A stretch of DNA of 64,000 nucleotides, from NCBI RefSeq assembly GCF_002027705.1, contig NZ_MBTG01000031.1:1-64000 (forward strand). The letters are read 5' to 3'. Shown in pieces: positions 34,425 to 42,036 of the stretch. The stretch comes from Paenibacillus ferrarius. GTDB taxonomy: Bacteria > Bacillota > Bacilli > Paenibacillales > NBRC-103111. Position 1 is the first letter of the stretch; every line of letters begins with the position of its first letter. The position numbers and the translations under genes were made by a program. The notes under the pieces are model-generated. The model worked only from the letters and a program-made list of their open reading frames with translations, was not told where the DNA came from and made no database searches.

Positions 34425-35250
34425 ATTTATAAAGCGTATCAGCGATCGGATAATCGCTTTCCACCCATGTATGACCCAAACCTTTCAATGCTGCATTAGT
34501 TACATTAAAATACGCTCTAGATTGCACACCTGGCTGATCAGGAGTAGGATCGTCGAAGACCGTATCCAGCATGTACCAGTTATTCTCAATATGAACTTGA
34601 TTCCACATGTGCGTTTGTGCCGGATCACCGTTCAGATAGCCGACTACCAGATGACTTTCAATCCCTGCTTTTGCAAGAAGCTTGTATGTGAGGATCGCGT
34701 ACCCCTGACATACCGCTTTATGATTATACAGTGCTGAGTAGGCCGTATGCCCAATTTCACCTAAATCCTCATACGAGGTAGTTGAAACCACATAGTCATG
34801 AATCGCGGATTCCTTCTGGAAATCACTCATGTCCGGCTTCAAAATGTCCCCCAGAATCCGATCAACTTCCTTGTTAACGTAGGCATCCTGCTCGGCTGTT
34901 GTCAAGTATTCCGGCGTTAAGGTAATCGTCAGATTGCCGACGCTTCCCTTCATTTTATAAGACAGACTTTTTAAATCCCAAAACAAATCTTCTCTTACTG
35001 TCTCACGGGCATGATCGATAGAATCACGAATTCCTTGTAGATAACTTGCAGAATCTTTCATATCTTTGGATGTATAGGTAATCGTAATCGTTGCTGATTT
35101 CTTAGCCAATTCTTCTTTGATCGTTTGTTCTAACTTAGGCTGTGTATTAACCTCCGCTTGCGTACTGCTAGCTTCAGCATGCACACTCGTAGTGAGGACA
35201 AACAAACAAATTGCGGACGATACGACTAGCATTTTAAATTTAGTAAACAT
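34423..35250 (-). CDS. Secreted transglutaminase-like cysteine enzyme 2, c-di-GMP riboswitch controlled
   Basis: A 275-aa protein with a signal peptide (about residues 1-26, ending SVHAEA). A charged N-terminal half is followed by a transglutaminase-core domain (about 155-250) with Cys in KAVCQGYAILTYKLL, His in THMWNQVHIEN and Asp in YMLDTVFDDP. The fold matches enzyme 1 but overall sequence differs, so the two are distant paralogues. GGGAGG precedes the ATG. A c-di-GMP-I aptamer and a sigma-A-like promoter lie upstream. The likely targets are the island's surface proteins (inference). Confidence 0.9.
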   Translation of the reverse strand: MFTKFKMLVVSSAICLFVLTTSVHAEASSTQAEVNTQPKLEQTIKEELAKKSATITITYTSKDMKDSASYLQGIRDSIDHARETVREDLFWDLKSLSYKMKGSVGNLTITLTPEYLTTAEQDAYVNKEVDRILGDILKPDMSDFQKESAIHDYVVSTTSYEDLGEIGHTAYSALYNHKAVCQGYAILTYKLLAKAGIESHLVVGYLNGDPAQTHMWNQVHIENNWYMLDTVFDDPTPDQPGVQSRAYFNVTNAALKGLGHTWVESDYPIADTLYK

Positions 35251-35307
35251 GACAAAAAACCTCCCTTGTTATGAAGCCAAAAGAGGGTGGATTGCTCCGC
35301 TGCCTCT

Positions 35308-35386
35308 TGGCGGCCCGACGATCATAGCATAATGCTTTAGACTCGTGGCTTTGCGTCCCTGCCTTTCGACAGGTTTGCCTTTTTCA
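35308..35386 (-). ncRNA. Cyclic-di-GMP-I (GEMM-I) riboswitch 2
   Basis: Minus strand: AAAAAGGCAAACC, stem capped by TCGAAAGG, AGGGACGCAAAGCC, a GAGTCTAAAGC...GCT segment with P3, then GTCGGGCCGCC. These are the class I c-di-GMP aptamer elements in order. Downstream (35251-35307) GCCAAGAGG can pair with CCTCTTTTGGC, while CCACCC can pair with the SD GGGAGG followed by six T. An expression platform with alternative hairpins is therefore plausible. The ON or OFF sense is not decided. Confidence 0.9.
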
Positions 35387-35408
35387 AAAGTTACTAGAAT
35401 ATGAAAGT

Positions 35409-35437
35409 ATCATACCATACGCCAGTTAGGAGTTCAA
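35409..35437 (-). promoter_or_regulatory. Promoter of riboswitch 2 transcript
   Basis: Minus strand: TTGAAC (35432-35437), 17 bp, TATGAT (35409-35414). It lies about 25 bp before the aptamer. Confidence 0.6.
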
Positions 35438-35473
35438 TGCCATTATATTCATAGATACGGCAGTGATCTTGCT

Positions 35474-36607
35474 TTATGCTCTCTGTCCAAAAGCCTCATT
35501 GTACCAGCTGATAATCGCTTTACTTGGGGGAATATCAAGATCCTCCTGCAGCCGATTTCGGAGCATGGCATACTGCTGTTTCATTTCGGCAAAATTACCC
35601 CGTTTGTGGTAAACCTGCATCAAACCAAAGTAGCCATCTTCCGCCAAAGGAAACTGCTCCTTCATCTGTTGATAGGCTTCTCCCGCTTCCTTCAGAAGCC
35701 CTTGCTCCAAGCAAAAATCAGCAAAACGCTGCAGATACGTCCATCGAAGGAGCCGCAGACGCTCCCTTTCACTTTCGGCCCATACATACTGAGATTCTCC
35801 AAAGTAATCGCCTTTGTACATATCCAGCAGTCTTTTATGAGCACCTAGCTCATCCATGGACAACTCAGGAGACTTCAGCAATCCCGCTTCCCAGACCTCT
35901 ACATCCACACGCATCTCATCTAGCTGCAAACGATAGCCCTCGTGCTCATAGACGACCTGAACGGCCAACTCCTGCTCCTTCAGCATTTTCCGTATTTGAT
36001 ATATGGTCGTATGCAGCTGCACACCCGCACGGGCTGGATCCTGCTCGTGCCACAGCATGTCCAGCAGCACTTCCTTATGCAGGGCAGGACCATTGCGATG
36101 ATGAAGCAGAATGGAGAGCAGCTCTTGTGTTTTATTGGTTCGCCAGGAAAAAGACTGCACGCCTGAAGCTCCATGTATCCAGTGAAGGGACTGGAAGCAG
36201 CAGAGCATGGTACCCATCTCTTGCACGTCAACATCAGGTGATGCCTCTGCAAGGGCTTTACGCACCCGATTCAAGGTTTTGCCTAATCGACTTTCCGATA
36301 TCGGCTTCAATATATAATCCAAAGCATTTAATTCAAAGGCATCCACCGCATATTGGTCAAAAGCCGTAACGAATATAATATTCACATCAGGCTGTACAGT
36401 AGACAGCCTTGCGGCCAGCTCCATGCCGCCAATTTCCGGCATTTCCAAATCTAGAAATATCGCATCCAATTTCTGCTCCGCAGCAAAAACCAAAGCCTGC
36501 CGCGGATCCATCAAAGAAGCTGCAATTTCGATATCCTCGTGTTTGCTCAGCAGCTTCTCCATGCTCCTCAAAGCTAATGATTCATCATCAACCAACAGAA
36601 CTTTCAT
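35474..36607 (-). CDS. Response regulator with SARP/BTAD output domain
   Basis: A 377-aa cytoplasmic regulator. The receiver domain (about residues 1-120) has the DD pair in LLVDDESLA, the phospho-Asp in AIFLDLEMPEIGG, FVTAFD and the Lys in YILKPIS. It is followed by an OmpR-like winged helix (about 150-230, KEVLLDMLWHEQDPARAG) and a bacterial transcriptional activation domain (about 235-375, a TPR-like helical repeat). ATG 36607 behind GAGGTG is preferred over GTG 36616. A partner kinase would normally precede it; only a C-terminal remnant is present. Position suggests control of the island (inference). Confidence 0.9.
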   Translation of the reverse strand: MKVLLVDDESLALRSMEKLLSKHEDIEIAASLMDPRQALVFAAEQKLDAIFLDLEMPEIGGMELAARLSTVQPDVNIIFVTAFDQYAVDAFELNALDYILKPISESRLGKTLNRVRKALAEASPDVDVQEMGTMLCCFQSLHWIHGASGVQSFSWRTNKTQELLSILLHHRNGPALHKEVLLDMLWHEQDPARAGVQLHTTIYQIRKMLKEQELAVQVVYEHEGYRLQLDEMRVDVEVWEAGLLKSPELSMDELGAHKRLLDMYKGDYFGESQYVWAESERERLRLLRWTYLQRFADFCLEQGLLKEAGEAYQQMKEQFPLAEDGYFGLMQVYHKRGNFAEMKQQYAMLRNRLQEDLDIPPSKAIISWYNEAFGQRA

Positions 36608-36713
36608 ATTCGACACCTCTTCGCGGAATTTGAATCATCATCTTCGTTCCTATATTCGGCGAACCTTCGATATTATAGCTAGAACTTTCAAACGTCATAA
36701 GTCTACTTCCTAG
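36588..36713 (-). pseudogene. C-terminal remnant of a sensor histidine kinase
   Basis: Upstream of the response regulator and overlapping its start by 20 bp is a frame of about 40 codons. It ends in a HATPase-like terminus (EGSPNIGTKMMIQIPRRG), resembling the final G-T-x-(x)-x-I-x-IP strand of histidine kinases. The frame is closed by a TAA at 36714-36716, and no N-box, G-box or dimerisation helix lies upstream. It looks like a kinase gene deleted except for its 3' end. The short length leaves room for chance. Confidence 0.5.
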
Positions 36714-36967
36714 TTAAGCACGATAGTAATTCTTAACGCAACCTATTTGGGTAAAAAATGCCATTAGGAAAAGGGAGCTCCTCTACAAGTAGAAAAAACT
36801 TGAGGAAAACTCCCTGATAAAAGGTACGGACTCCGTGATGGTGCGGTTGTACTTTATATAAACCTACGATCATACATCTTTTTGAGCCTGATTTAGCTGA
36901 AAATCAATGAATTCCTGCAATTGTGCATGTTTTTACGGCCTTTATCCGATTTCCAGAGTATAAAGCT

Positions 36968-36993
36968 GAAAAAGCCTGCATAATCGCAGGCTT
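36968..36993 (-). terminator. spoIIE terminator, distal copy
   Basis: Minus strand AAAGCCTGC-gattat-GCAGGCTTTTTC. It has the same stem as the proximal copy 50 bp away. Confidence 0.8.
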
Positions 36994-37016
36994 TCCACTT
37001 TTCGTCCTATATGGTT

Positions 37017-37044
37017 GAAAAAAAGCCTGCACTTTCGCAGGCTT
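37017..37044 (-). terminator. spoIIE terminator, proximal copy
   Basis: Minus strand AAGCCTGC-gaaagt-GCAGGC followed by seven T. Confidence 0.85.
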
Positions 37045-37104
37045 CCGACTCTATGAGTCCACCAGCTTCAATAGCTTATGAGACAGCAGCTATTATTTCA
37101 TCAG

Positions 37105-39621
37105 CTAACTGACAGTCTTGGGACGCTCCATGCGTGTGATGCCCGGCCAGCGGAACGCAGCCCACTCCGGCTGCCTTTTCTCTATGCGGGCCACAACAAC
37201 CGTCATATCGTCTTGAATCTCGCCGTGATGGTGGCGGAAAATCCGCTCCAGCAAGCAGTCTGCAAAATCCTGCGGCAGGGTCGTATCGATTTCCTGAATC
37301 ATCCGCTTCATCCACATCTCCTTATTCACCGCATGCCCTGGTGCATCGTAGATGCCGTCGGTCATCATGACGAGGATATCGCCCGATTGAAGTGGAATCG
37401 AGACGAGGTCAACCTCGATTTCGCTCAGGATGCCCACCGGCAGATTATTTGCCGAAATGGAAATGACCTCATTCCCGCGCTTGATGAAGCTGGGGATGGA
37501 ACCAATCTTCATGAACGTGGTATTCGCGTTGTACATGTCTATCAAAGCCATATCTACGGTCGCATACATCTCGTCCGAGGAACGCAGCATCAACACCGAG
37601 TTCAGCGACTTGATCGCGAGCTTCTCGTCCATACCTGACTGCAGCAGCTGCTGCAGGATGCTAAGGGCGGTCTGGCTCTCTGCGCGAGCGCGCTCGCCGT
37701 TGCCCATGCCGTCGCTCAGCGCCACGGCATACTTGCCATTGCCCAGCTCCACCGTGGAGAAGCTGTCGCCCGAGAAGAGGTCGCCGCCTTTGGCTGCGCC
37801 GGCGACACCGGTCTCGACCTCGTATTCCTTGGCGGAGCCGAAGACGACCGTGCTGTAGCCCTCGCCGCGCGCGTGCATCTCTTCGCGCATCACGGCGACG
37901 TTCTCGCCGATGATTTCGCTAAGCAGCGGCGCAATGATTTTCCGGCATTCATCGAAGCCTTTCGTATATTGATGAATGATCTCGATTTCGATATTTCCTT
38001 CATCCAAGGAAATAATGTCAATGGTATGAATCGATAAGCCCAGCTCCTCCAGCGCATTGCGAATTTGTTCTTCCTGTAGGAAGAGCTCCTGACCTTCCCG
38101 CTTAATTTCTTTGGCCAGGTCCTCCATAACCTGAGAGACGCCGGAAAGCTGGTCTGCGACGAGATGACGGCTGTCCATAATTTGCTTTTTCCAATGTAAA
38201 TCATTCTTGTACAAGCTGTACTGCTGCTTCATCACTTCCAGCACCTGCTCCGTCTGTATACAAACCTTCTTCCATTCGGCTGGTATTTGCTTCTTCGTCA
38301 TATTCTCCTTTGATTCAATATTGGTCATCATATCGGTCATATAGGTGTAAGTTTGATAAAATTTCTGATCCCAGCATTGGCTCTTCTTCCAACAGGAATC
38401 ACAGGCTTTCTGCGCAACAGCATTCATGAAATGCCCAACTTCCTCCTCTTTGCGGCTTACCGCATCATCCGTCGTCAACTGTTTGAAGCTGCGCGACAAC
38501 TGCCGGAATACCTCTGAGAATTGCTCCACACGGCCCGCTGTCACGTCACGCACCCTTTTGGCATAATCCTGCTGCGATTTCAGATTCTCCTGCGTACCCG
38601 GCACATATTTGGCAAGAGTCTGAACAAGACTGCGCGGGGTCAGGAGGAAGAGCGCTACAGCGACCAGCGACTCCCACATCGAGTTAAGCACATCCACACC
38701 CGTCCCCATATAGAACGAGAGAATTGCTGATCCCAGCAGCATGCCGAAAGCAACTGCCAAACGATTCCCTTCCTTGAGAAGGCCAGCCAGCATGCCGGAG
38801 AAAGCTAATAAACTCATTTGATAGATAGCATTGCTATTGGCAAGACTTAGAATTAAGCCTGTAATTACGCCGACTGAAGCCCCGAAAGGAGCACCGCCTA
38901 CCAAGGCAAATAATAGAATCAAGTAACGGGATAACACATGCTCCACCGTGACAGGGCCGATACTCCAGCTTACTGTACCTGTCATGACAGACGCCAAAAG
39001 GATAATCAAACAAATAATTTCTTCGTGTTTCAAATGATAGTTTTTACGGGTAAGTGTAAAGACAGGTATGGCCTGTATAAAAATCAAGGTCAGCACCAGA
39101 CTCAGCAGTGCCTCTACGGATATCATCATTAGGGAGTACCAGCTTAAATTGGAGACCACGAGCTCTGCAAAAAGCTGTACTAGGAACGTGGAGCTGAATA
39201 CAAGAAGCGGCGCCAACGAAAGCTCCGAACGCTCGAATTTATCCAGCGCCTTTTGGATGAGTAAGAAGACGATAATTTCGGTAACGAGATACCCTGTATT
39301 CGAATGGAGCGATAATAAACTTCCGGCGAAAGCAGCAACCCCGACCCAGTGTAAAATATCTCTCCTTGTAAAATAAATGACCGCGATAAAGGCTAGCGCG
39401 AACGGGGACAGCTGTTCCAAAATCATGGCACGTCCGAGCAGGAAGGCCATAACGACCAGCAGCATTGACCATTTCTTAGCTACAAATGCTTGAACAAATC
39501 GGTTTTCCACAGTTGCGCTTTGAGCGCCTGTCTTGGCTTTCTGCCAAAATCCTGTCCACCCGCCACCAATCACTGCACCTATGCTTCTTCTTTGCATGTT
39601 TGCGAACACCATCCATTCCAT
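37105..39621 (-). CDS. spoIIE: Stage II sporulation protein E, PP2C phosphatase
   Basis: Dephosphorylates SpoIIAA to release sigma-F in the forespore and acts at the polar septum with FtsZ. At 838 aa it has an N-terminal multi-span membrane domain (about residues 45-330, roughly ten helices), a central oligomerisation region with a Cys cluster (CDSCWKKSQCW), and a C-terminal PP2C domain. The last shows ALSDGMGNGERARAES, ILVMMTDGIYDAPG and DDMTVVVARI. Start 39621 is uncertain; ATG 39597 (MQRRSIG) has better SD spacing. The promoter has Spo0A features. A segment near 37640-37930 is unusually G+C rich. Confidence 0.96.
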   Translation of the reverse strand: MEWMVFANMQRRSIGAVIGGGWTGFWQKAKTGAQSATVENRFVQAFVAKKWSMLLVVMAFLLGRAMILEQLSPFALAFIAVIYFTRRDILHWVGVAAFAGSLLSLHSNTGYLVTEIIVFLLIQKALDKFERSELSLAPLLVFSSTFLVQLFAELVVSNLSWYSLMMISVEALLSLVLTLIFIQAIPVFTLTRKNYHLKHEEIICLIILLASVMTGTVSWSIGPVTVEHVLSRYLILLFALVGGAPFGASVGVITGLILSLANSNAIYQMSLLAFSGMLAGLLKEGNRLAVAFGMLLGSAILSFYMGTGVDVLNSMWESLVAVALFLLTPRSLVQTLAKYVPGTQENLKSQQDYAKRVRDVTAGRVEQFSEVFRQLSRSFKQLTTDDAVSRKEEEVGHFMNAVAQKACDSCWKKSQCWDQKFYQTYTYMTDMMTNIESKENMTKKQIPAEWKKVCIQTEQVLEVMKQQYSLYKNDLHWKKQIMDSRHLVADQLSGVSQVMEDLAKEIKREGQELFLQEEQIRNALEELGLSIHTIDIISLDEGNIEIEIIHQYTKGFDECRKIIAPLLSEIIGENVAVMREEMHARGEGYSTVVFGSAKEYEVETGVAGAAKGGDLFSGDSFSTVELGNGKYAVALSDGMGNGERARAESQTALSILQQLLQSGMDEKLAIKSLNSVLMLRSSDEMYATVDMALIDMYNANTTFMKIGSIPSFIKRGNEVISISANNLPVGILSEIEVDLVSIPLQSGDILVMMTDGIYDAPGHAVNKEMWMKRMIQEIDTTLPQDFADCLLERIFRHHHGEIQDDMTVVVARIEKRQPEWAAFRWPGITRMERPKTVS

Positions 39622-39637
39622 CCTTATTTGTTTCTCT

Positions 39638-39672
39638 AGTATAGAGACAATCTAGCAGAAAGTTTGTCAGAA
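39638..39672 (-). promoter_or_regulatory. spoIIE promoter, Spo0A-type spacing, with 0A box
   Basis: Minus strand: CTGACA (39665-39670), a 21-bp spacer and TATACT (39638-39643). Spo0A-activated sigma-A promoters such as spoIIG and spoIIE are known for this long spacing. A 0A-box-like TTTGTCAGAA (39663-39672, plus strand) overlaps the -35. Confidence 0.65.
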
Positions 39673-39695
39673 TGAGTTGATAGTTTCAAAGAAAT

Positions 39696-39704
39696 TTCCG
39701 ACAA
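39696..39704 (-). promoter_or_regulatory. Second 0A-box-like site upstream of spoIIE
   Basis: Minus strand TTGTCGGAA, close to the 0A-box core TGTCGAA and about 30 bp upstream of the first site. Confidence 0.55.
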
Positions 39705-39922
39705 GCCGCGCCAGCTTTGTCACCATGCCTCAGCCCTTGCCTAGACTCGCTTTATTCAATTGAGAACGTTTCCAGAAGTCTGATTACCTCGAACTTTCGC
39801 CCTGCGTATGAGGGAGATACCCGTAATACCATGTCGACAGATCTCTCCGTTCTGAAGCCTTGCGACGGATCCCTATGACGAATACCCTTCGCATCATTCC
39901 GCTCCATATCTTCTGAAAACGA
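39705..39922. other. Intergenic spoIIE-yabR region
   Basis: No gene is supported in this part. In B. subtilis tRNA-Met and tRNA-Glu genes lie between yabR and spoIIE. Here I found no T-loop (GGTTCGA) or acceptor stem on either strand. Short frames exist but have no SD or family-like sequence. Confidence 0.55.
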
Positions 39923-39957
39923 ATAAAAAAACCACACCCGCCGAAGCGAATGTGGTT
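39923..39957 (-). terminator. yabR intrinsic terminator
   Basis: Minus strand ACCACATTCG-cttcgg-CGGGTGTGGT followed by seven T. Confidence 0.88.
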
Positions 39958-39972
39958 CGTGACTTGCATCTA

Positions 39973-40572
39973 TTAATCTCTTCTTCCGCCCCGGCCACCG
40001 CGTTTGGACTCGGTGTTCTTCTTCAGAGACGAAATCCGCTCTTCACTATCTTTAAGGAAACGAGATACTTTATCTTCGAACGAGAAGGGTCTAGCTCCGC
40101 CCTGCTGCTTGTTAAAGCCGCCGCGTCCGCCGCCACCGCCGCCGCGATTGAAGCCACCGCCGCCACCTGGACGACCGCCACCACCACCGGGACCACCGCT
40201 TGGAGGGCCACTGCGTTCTCCGCCACTGCTTGGGCGTCCGCCTTGATAACCGCCGCTTGGACGATCTCCGCTTGGGCGTCCTTGATAGCTGCTGCCACCT
40301 GTACGTTCAGGACGAGCAGGTCTTTCCTCAACTGGCTTGTCAACCGTTTGCTTGATCGACAGTCCGATCTTGCCATCCTTGTCCACGTTAATCACTTTGA
40401 CCGTTACTTTGTCTTCCAGCTTCAAATGGTCATTAACGTCTTTCACATAATTGTCCGCGATCTCCGAAATGTGAACAAGACCGGTAACTCCTTCAGCAAG
40501 CTCGACGAATGCTCCAAAGTGAGTAATCCCCGTCACTCTACCCTCTAACTTGGTGCCAACTTCAATTGCCAT
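39973..40572 (-). CDS. yabR: S1-domain RNA-binding protein with Gly/Arg-rich tail (YabR-like)
   Basis: A 199-aa protein. An S1 OB-fold (residues 4-75: GTKLEGRVTGITHFGAFVEL... GLVHISEI... GKIGLSIKQ) implies single-stranded RNA binding. It is followed by an RGG-like tail (about 85-165) of Gly, Arg, Ser and Pro. The C-terminal segment ends in FEDKVSRFLKDSEERI and RGGRGGRRD. B. subtilis YabR is shorter and lacks so long a Gly-rich tract. Position between spoIIE and divIC is conserved. It is monocistronic, with its own strong promoter and terminator. Confidence 0.92.
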   Translation of the reverse strand: MAIEVGTKLEGRVTGITHFGAFVELAEGVTGLVHISEIADNYVKDVNDHLKLEDKVTVKVINVDKDGKIGLSIKQTVDKPVEERPARPERTGGSSYQGRPSGDRPSGGYQGGRPSSGGERSGPPSGGPGGGGGRPGGGGGFNRGGGGGGRGGFNKQQGGARPFSFEDKVSRFLKDSEERISSLKKNTESKRGGRGGRRD

Positions 40573-40620
40573 AAAGTAAAATGTTCCTCCCTTAAAATGT
40601 TGAAAACACTGGCTACGCCG

Positions 40621-40649
40621 ATTATAACCGATGCAGAAACCCCGGTCAA
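40621..40649 (-). promoter_or_regulatory. yabR sigma-A promoter
   Basis: Minus strand: TTGACC (40644-40649), 17 bp, TATAAT (40621-40626). The match to consensus is 11 of 12. Confidence 0.85.
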
Positions 40650-40679
40650 CACGGCATGAGCCGCTTCTTCTTATAATTT

Positions 40680-41006
40680 TTATTGCGACTTGGAGACACT
40701 CAGTGGCGTCTCTCCCGTTTTGCTATAGTGAAAATCCCGGCGAATGATTTGATCCAAATATTCGTCATTGTGAAGTCTAGCAATTTCTCTCTTTGTTTGC
40801 TCTTTGAGCTTATTCGCTTCAACGAGTTGTTGCTCCATATTTGCGACGACGTTGCTCTTTTCGTGCAGCTTTGCGAACTGCCCCCATATGTTAACAGCAG
40901 CCCAACTCATAAAACATAGGACAAAGATCAAAAGAAAACGCAGTCTTCGCTTTGAGCCTATGCTAGCGCTGCGCTTAGATGATGGTACGGTTGCACGAGC
41001 TTGCAT
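40680..41006 (-). CDS. divIC: Septum formation initiator DivIC
   Basis: Bitopic division protein that partners FtsL and DivIB at the septum. At 108 aa it has a short basic cytoplasmic tail, one transmembrane helix (about residues 22-42, FLLIFVLCFMSWAAVNIW), an extracellular coiled coil (about 48-85, EQQLVEANKLKEQTKREIAR) and the family end YLDQIIRRDFHYSKTGETPL. AGGAGG precedes the ATG. It is cotranscribed after yabP-yabQ, as in B. subtilis. Confidence 0.95.
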   Translation of the reverse strand: MQARATVPSSKRSASIGSKRRLRFLLIFVLCFMSWAAVNIWGQFAKLHEKSNVVANMEQQLVEANKLKEQTKREIARLHNDEYLDQIIRRDFHYSKTGETPLSVSKSQ

Positions 41007-41021
41007 ATATAGGACTTCCTC

Positions 41022-41597
41022 CTACTTAGAGAATAACCTGCGATAGATCGTAATGATATTACCCATTAGTTTCTTCAACCAAACAGGTACCACGAAATAT
41101 TTATGGGCAGGCCGAGTCATCCACAGGAGCAATCTCCAAAAAGGATAAAGCAATTGTAGCACAATTCTGTAAAGGAATATAGCTACAGCCAGCAAAAAGC
41201 CTAAAATTATCACCGTTAGACGATATAAGCCAATAATCGGTTTAATCAGGATGATTTCGACAGTTTTGGCAAGAAAGCGGTAGATCGCAATAATGATTTG
41301 GATAATTAGCAAGGTAAGACGAATAACCAGATTACTGAGAAAAGCGAAATAAAAACAAACACCGATGCCCAGCCCCAGGAAGATAAACACACGAACTTGT
41401 CCTTCATTACTGTAAAGAAGCAGACGGAACACAAGGATTGTCGCCACAATCCAATAAACAATATCAACGAGCGGAATCGTCCAGCGCGGCAGCTTCAGCT
41501 TGCCGGAGAGCACACGAAACACATCAAAAATCGCGCATATGGAGACTCCACTCAGGAACATCATGAAGATTGTTTGGAACTGAACGTGAAGGGTCAC
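41022..41597 (-). CDS. yabQ: Spore cortex biosynthesis protein YabQ
   Basis: A 191-aa integral membrane protein required in B. subtilis for the spore cortex. About five hydrophobic segments are visible, beginning FQTIFMMFLSGVSICAIFDV and including VDIVYWIVATILVFRLLLYS. It starts at GTG 41597, overlapping the yabP stop by 4 nt, and precedes divIC by 15 bp. Confidence 0.93.
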   Translation of the reverse strand: MTLHVQFQTIFMMFLSGVSICAIFDVFRVLSGKLKLPRWTIPLVDIVYWIVATILVFRLLLYSNEGQVRVFIFLGLGIGVCFYFAFLSNLVIRLTLLIIQIIIAIYRFLAKTVEIILIKPIIGLYRLTVIILGFLLAVAIFLYRIVLQLLYPFWRLLLWMTRPAHKYFVVPVWLKKLMGNIITIYRRLFSK

Positions 41598-41878
41598 TTG
41601 AATAACTTACCAAGAAACCCTTTGGATTTCTCCTGGGTATTCCCATCCACATAAGCTAATTCCTGAATTAATCCTTCAATGGCGACTAACCCTTGCTCCA
41701 AGCTCAAATTCTTGATGTGCAAATTCTGGCCTTTAATCATCAAATAGCCCATTTCCGTTTCCAGGAGGAACTCTTCACTGTCAAAGCTTTCTACGTTCAA
41801 AACTCCGGAGATCTCCAAGAGCTTGCGATTAAGCATTTTGATTTCTTGCCGTTTATTGTTTTTCACCGGTTCGATCAT
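41594..41878 (-). CDS. yabP: Sporulation protein YabP
   Basis: A 94-aa YabP/YqfC-family protein needed for spore cortex assembly. The sequence shows LNRKLLEISGVLNVESFDSEEFLLET and GYLMIKGQNLHIKNLSLEQG. It has no membrane segment and is coupled to yabQ. AAGGAGGGG precedes the ATG. Mother-cell (sigma-E) expression is known for the family; I could not find a convincing sigma-E promoter by eye. Confidence 0.93.
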   Translation of the reverse strand: MIEPVKNNKRQEIKMLNRKLLEISGVLNVESFDSEEFLLETEMGYLMIKGQNLHIKNLSLEQGLVAIEGLIQELAYVDGNTQEKSKGFLGKLFK

Positions 41879-42036
41879 GGCCTGTACCCCTCCTTCATCT
41901 ATCCTTACGATATGGGAGGATGTCCTTTTTTAGAACCACTGGGCACGGTCATCTTTAATAAAATATGCGGCTTATTCTTAGGAGGAGAGCCCTTCCATGA
42001 ATCGACAAACACTCTCCCCTGTGCTCTCACGAACGT

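Larger units (their letters stand above)
36714..37104. other. Intergenic region between island and spoIIE
   Basis: About 390 bp with no credible gene. It contains two near-identical spoIIE terminators at 36968-36993 and 37017-37044 and a nested hairpin near 36772-36815. It is the right-hand junction of the surface island. Confidence 0.6.

Noticed and set aside
26772..35332. A third c-di-GMP riboswitch in front of the giant adhesin or the sortases
   Set aside because: The diagnostic GACGCAAAGC string occurs only at the two transglutaminase-like genes; GACGCAGTCAGAGCAAAG near 27772 lacks the surrounding aptamer elements.
35524..36369. A 281-aa plus-strand frame
   Set aside because: It is antisense to the well-supported response regulator and has no recognisable domain.
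39622..39972. tRNA genes expected between spoIIE and yabR from the B. subtilis map
   Set aside because: No T-loop GGTTCGA, acceptor stem or CCA-adjacent structure found on either strand.
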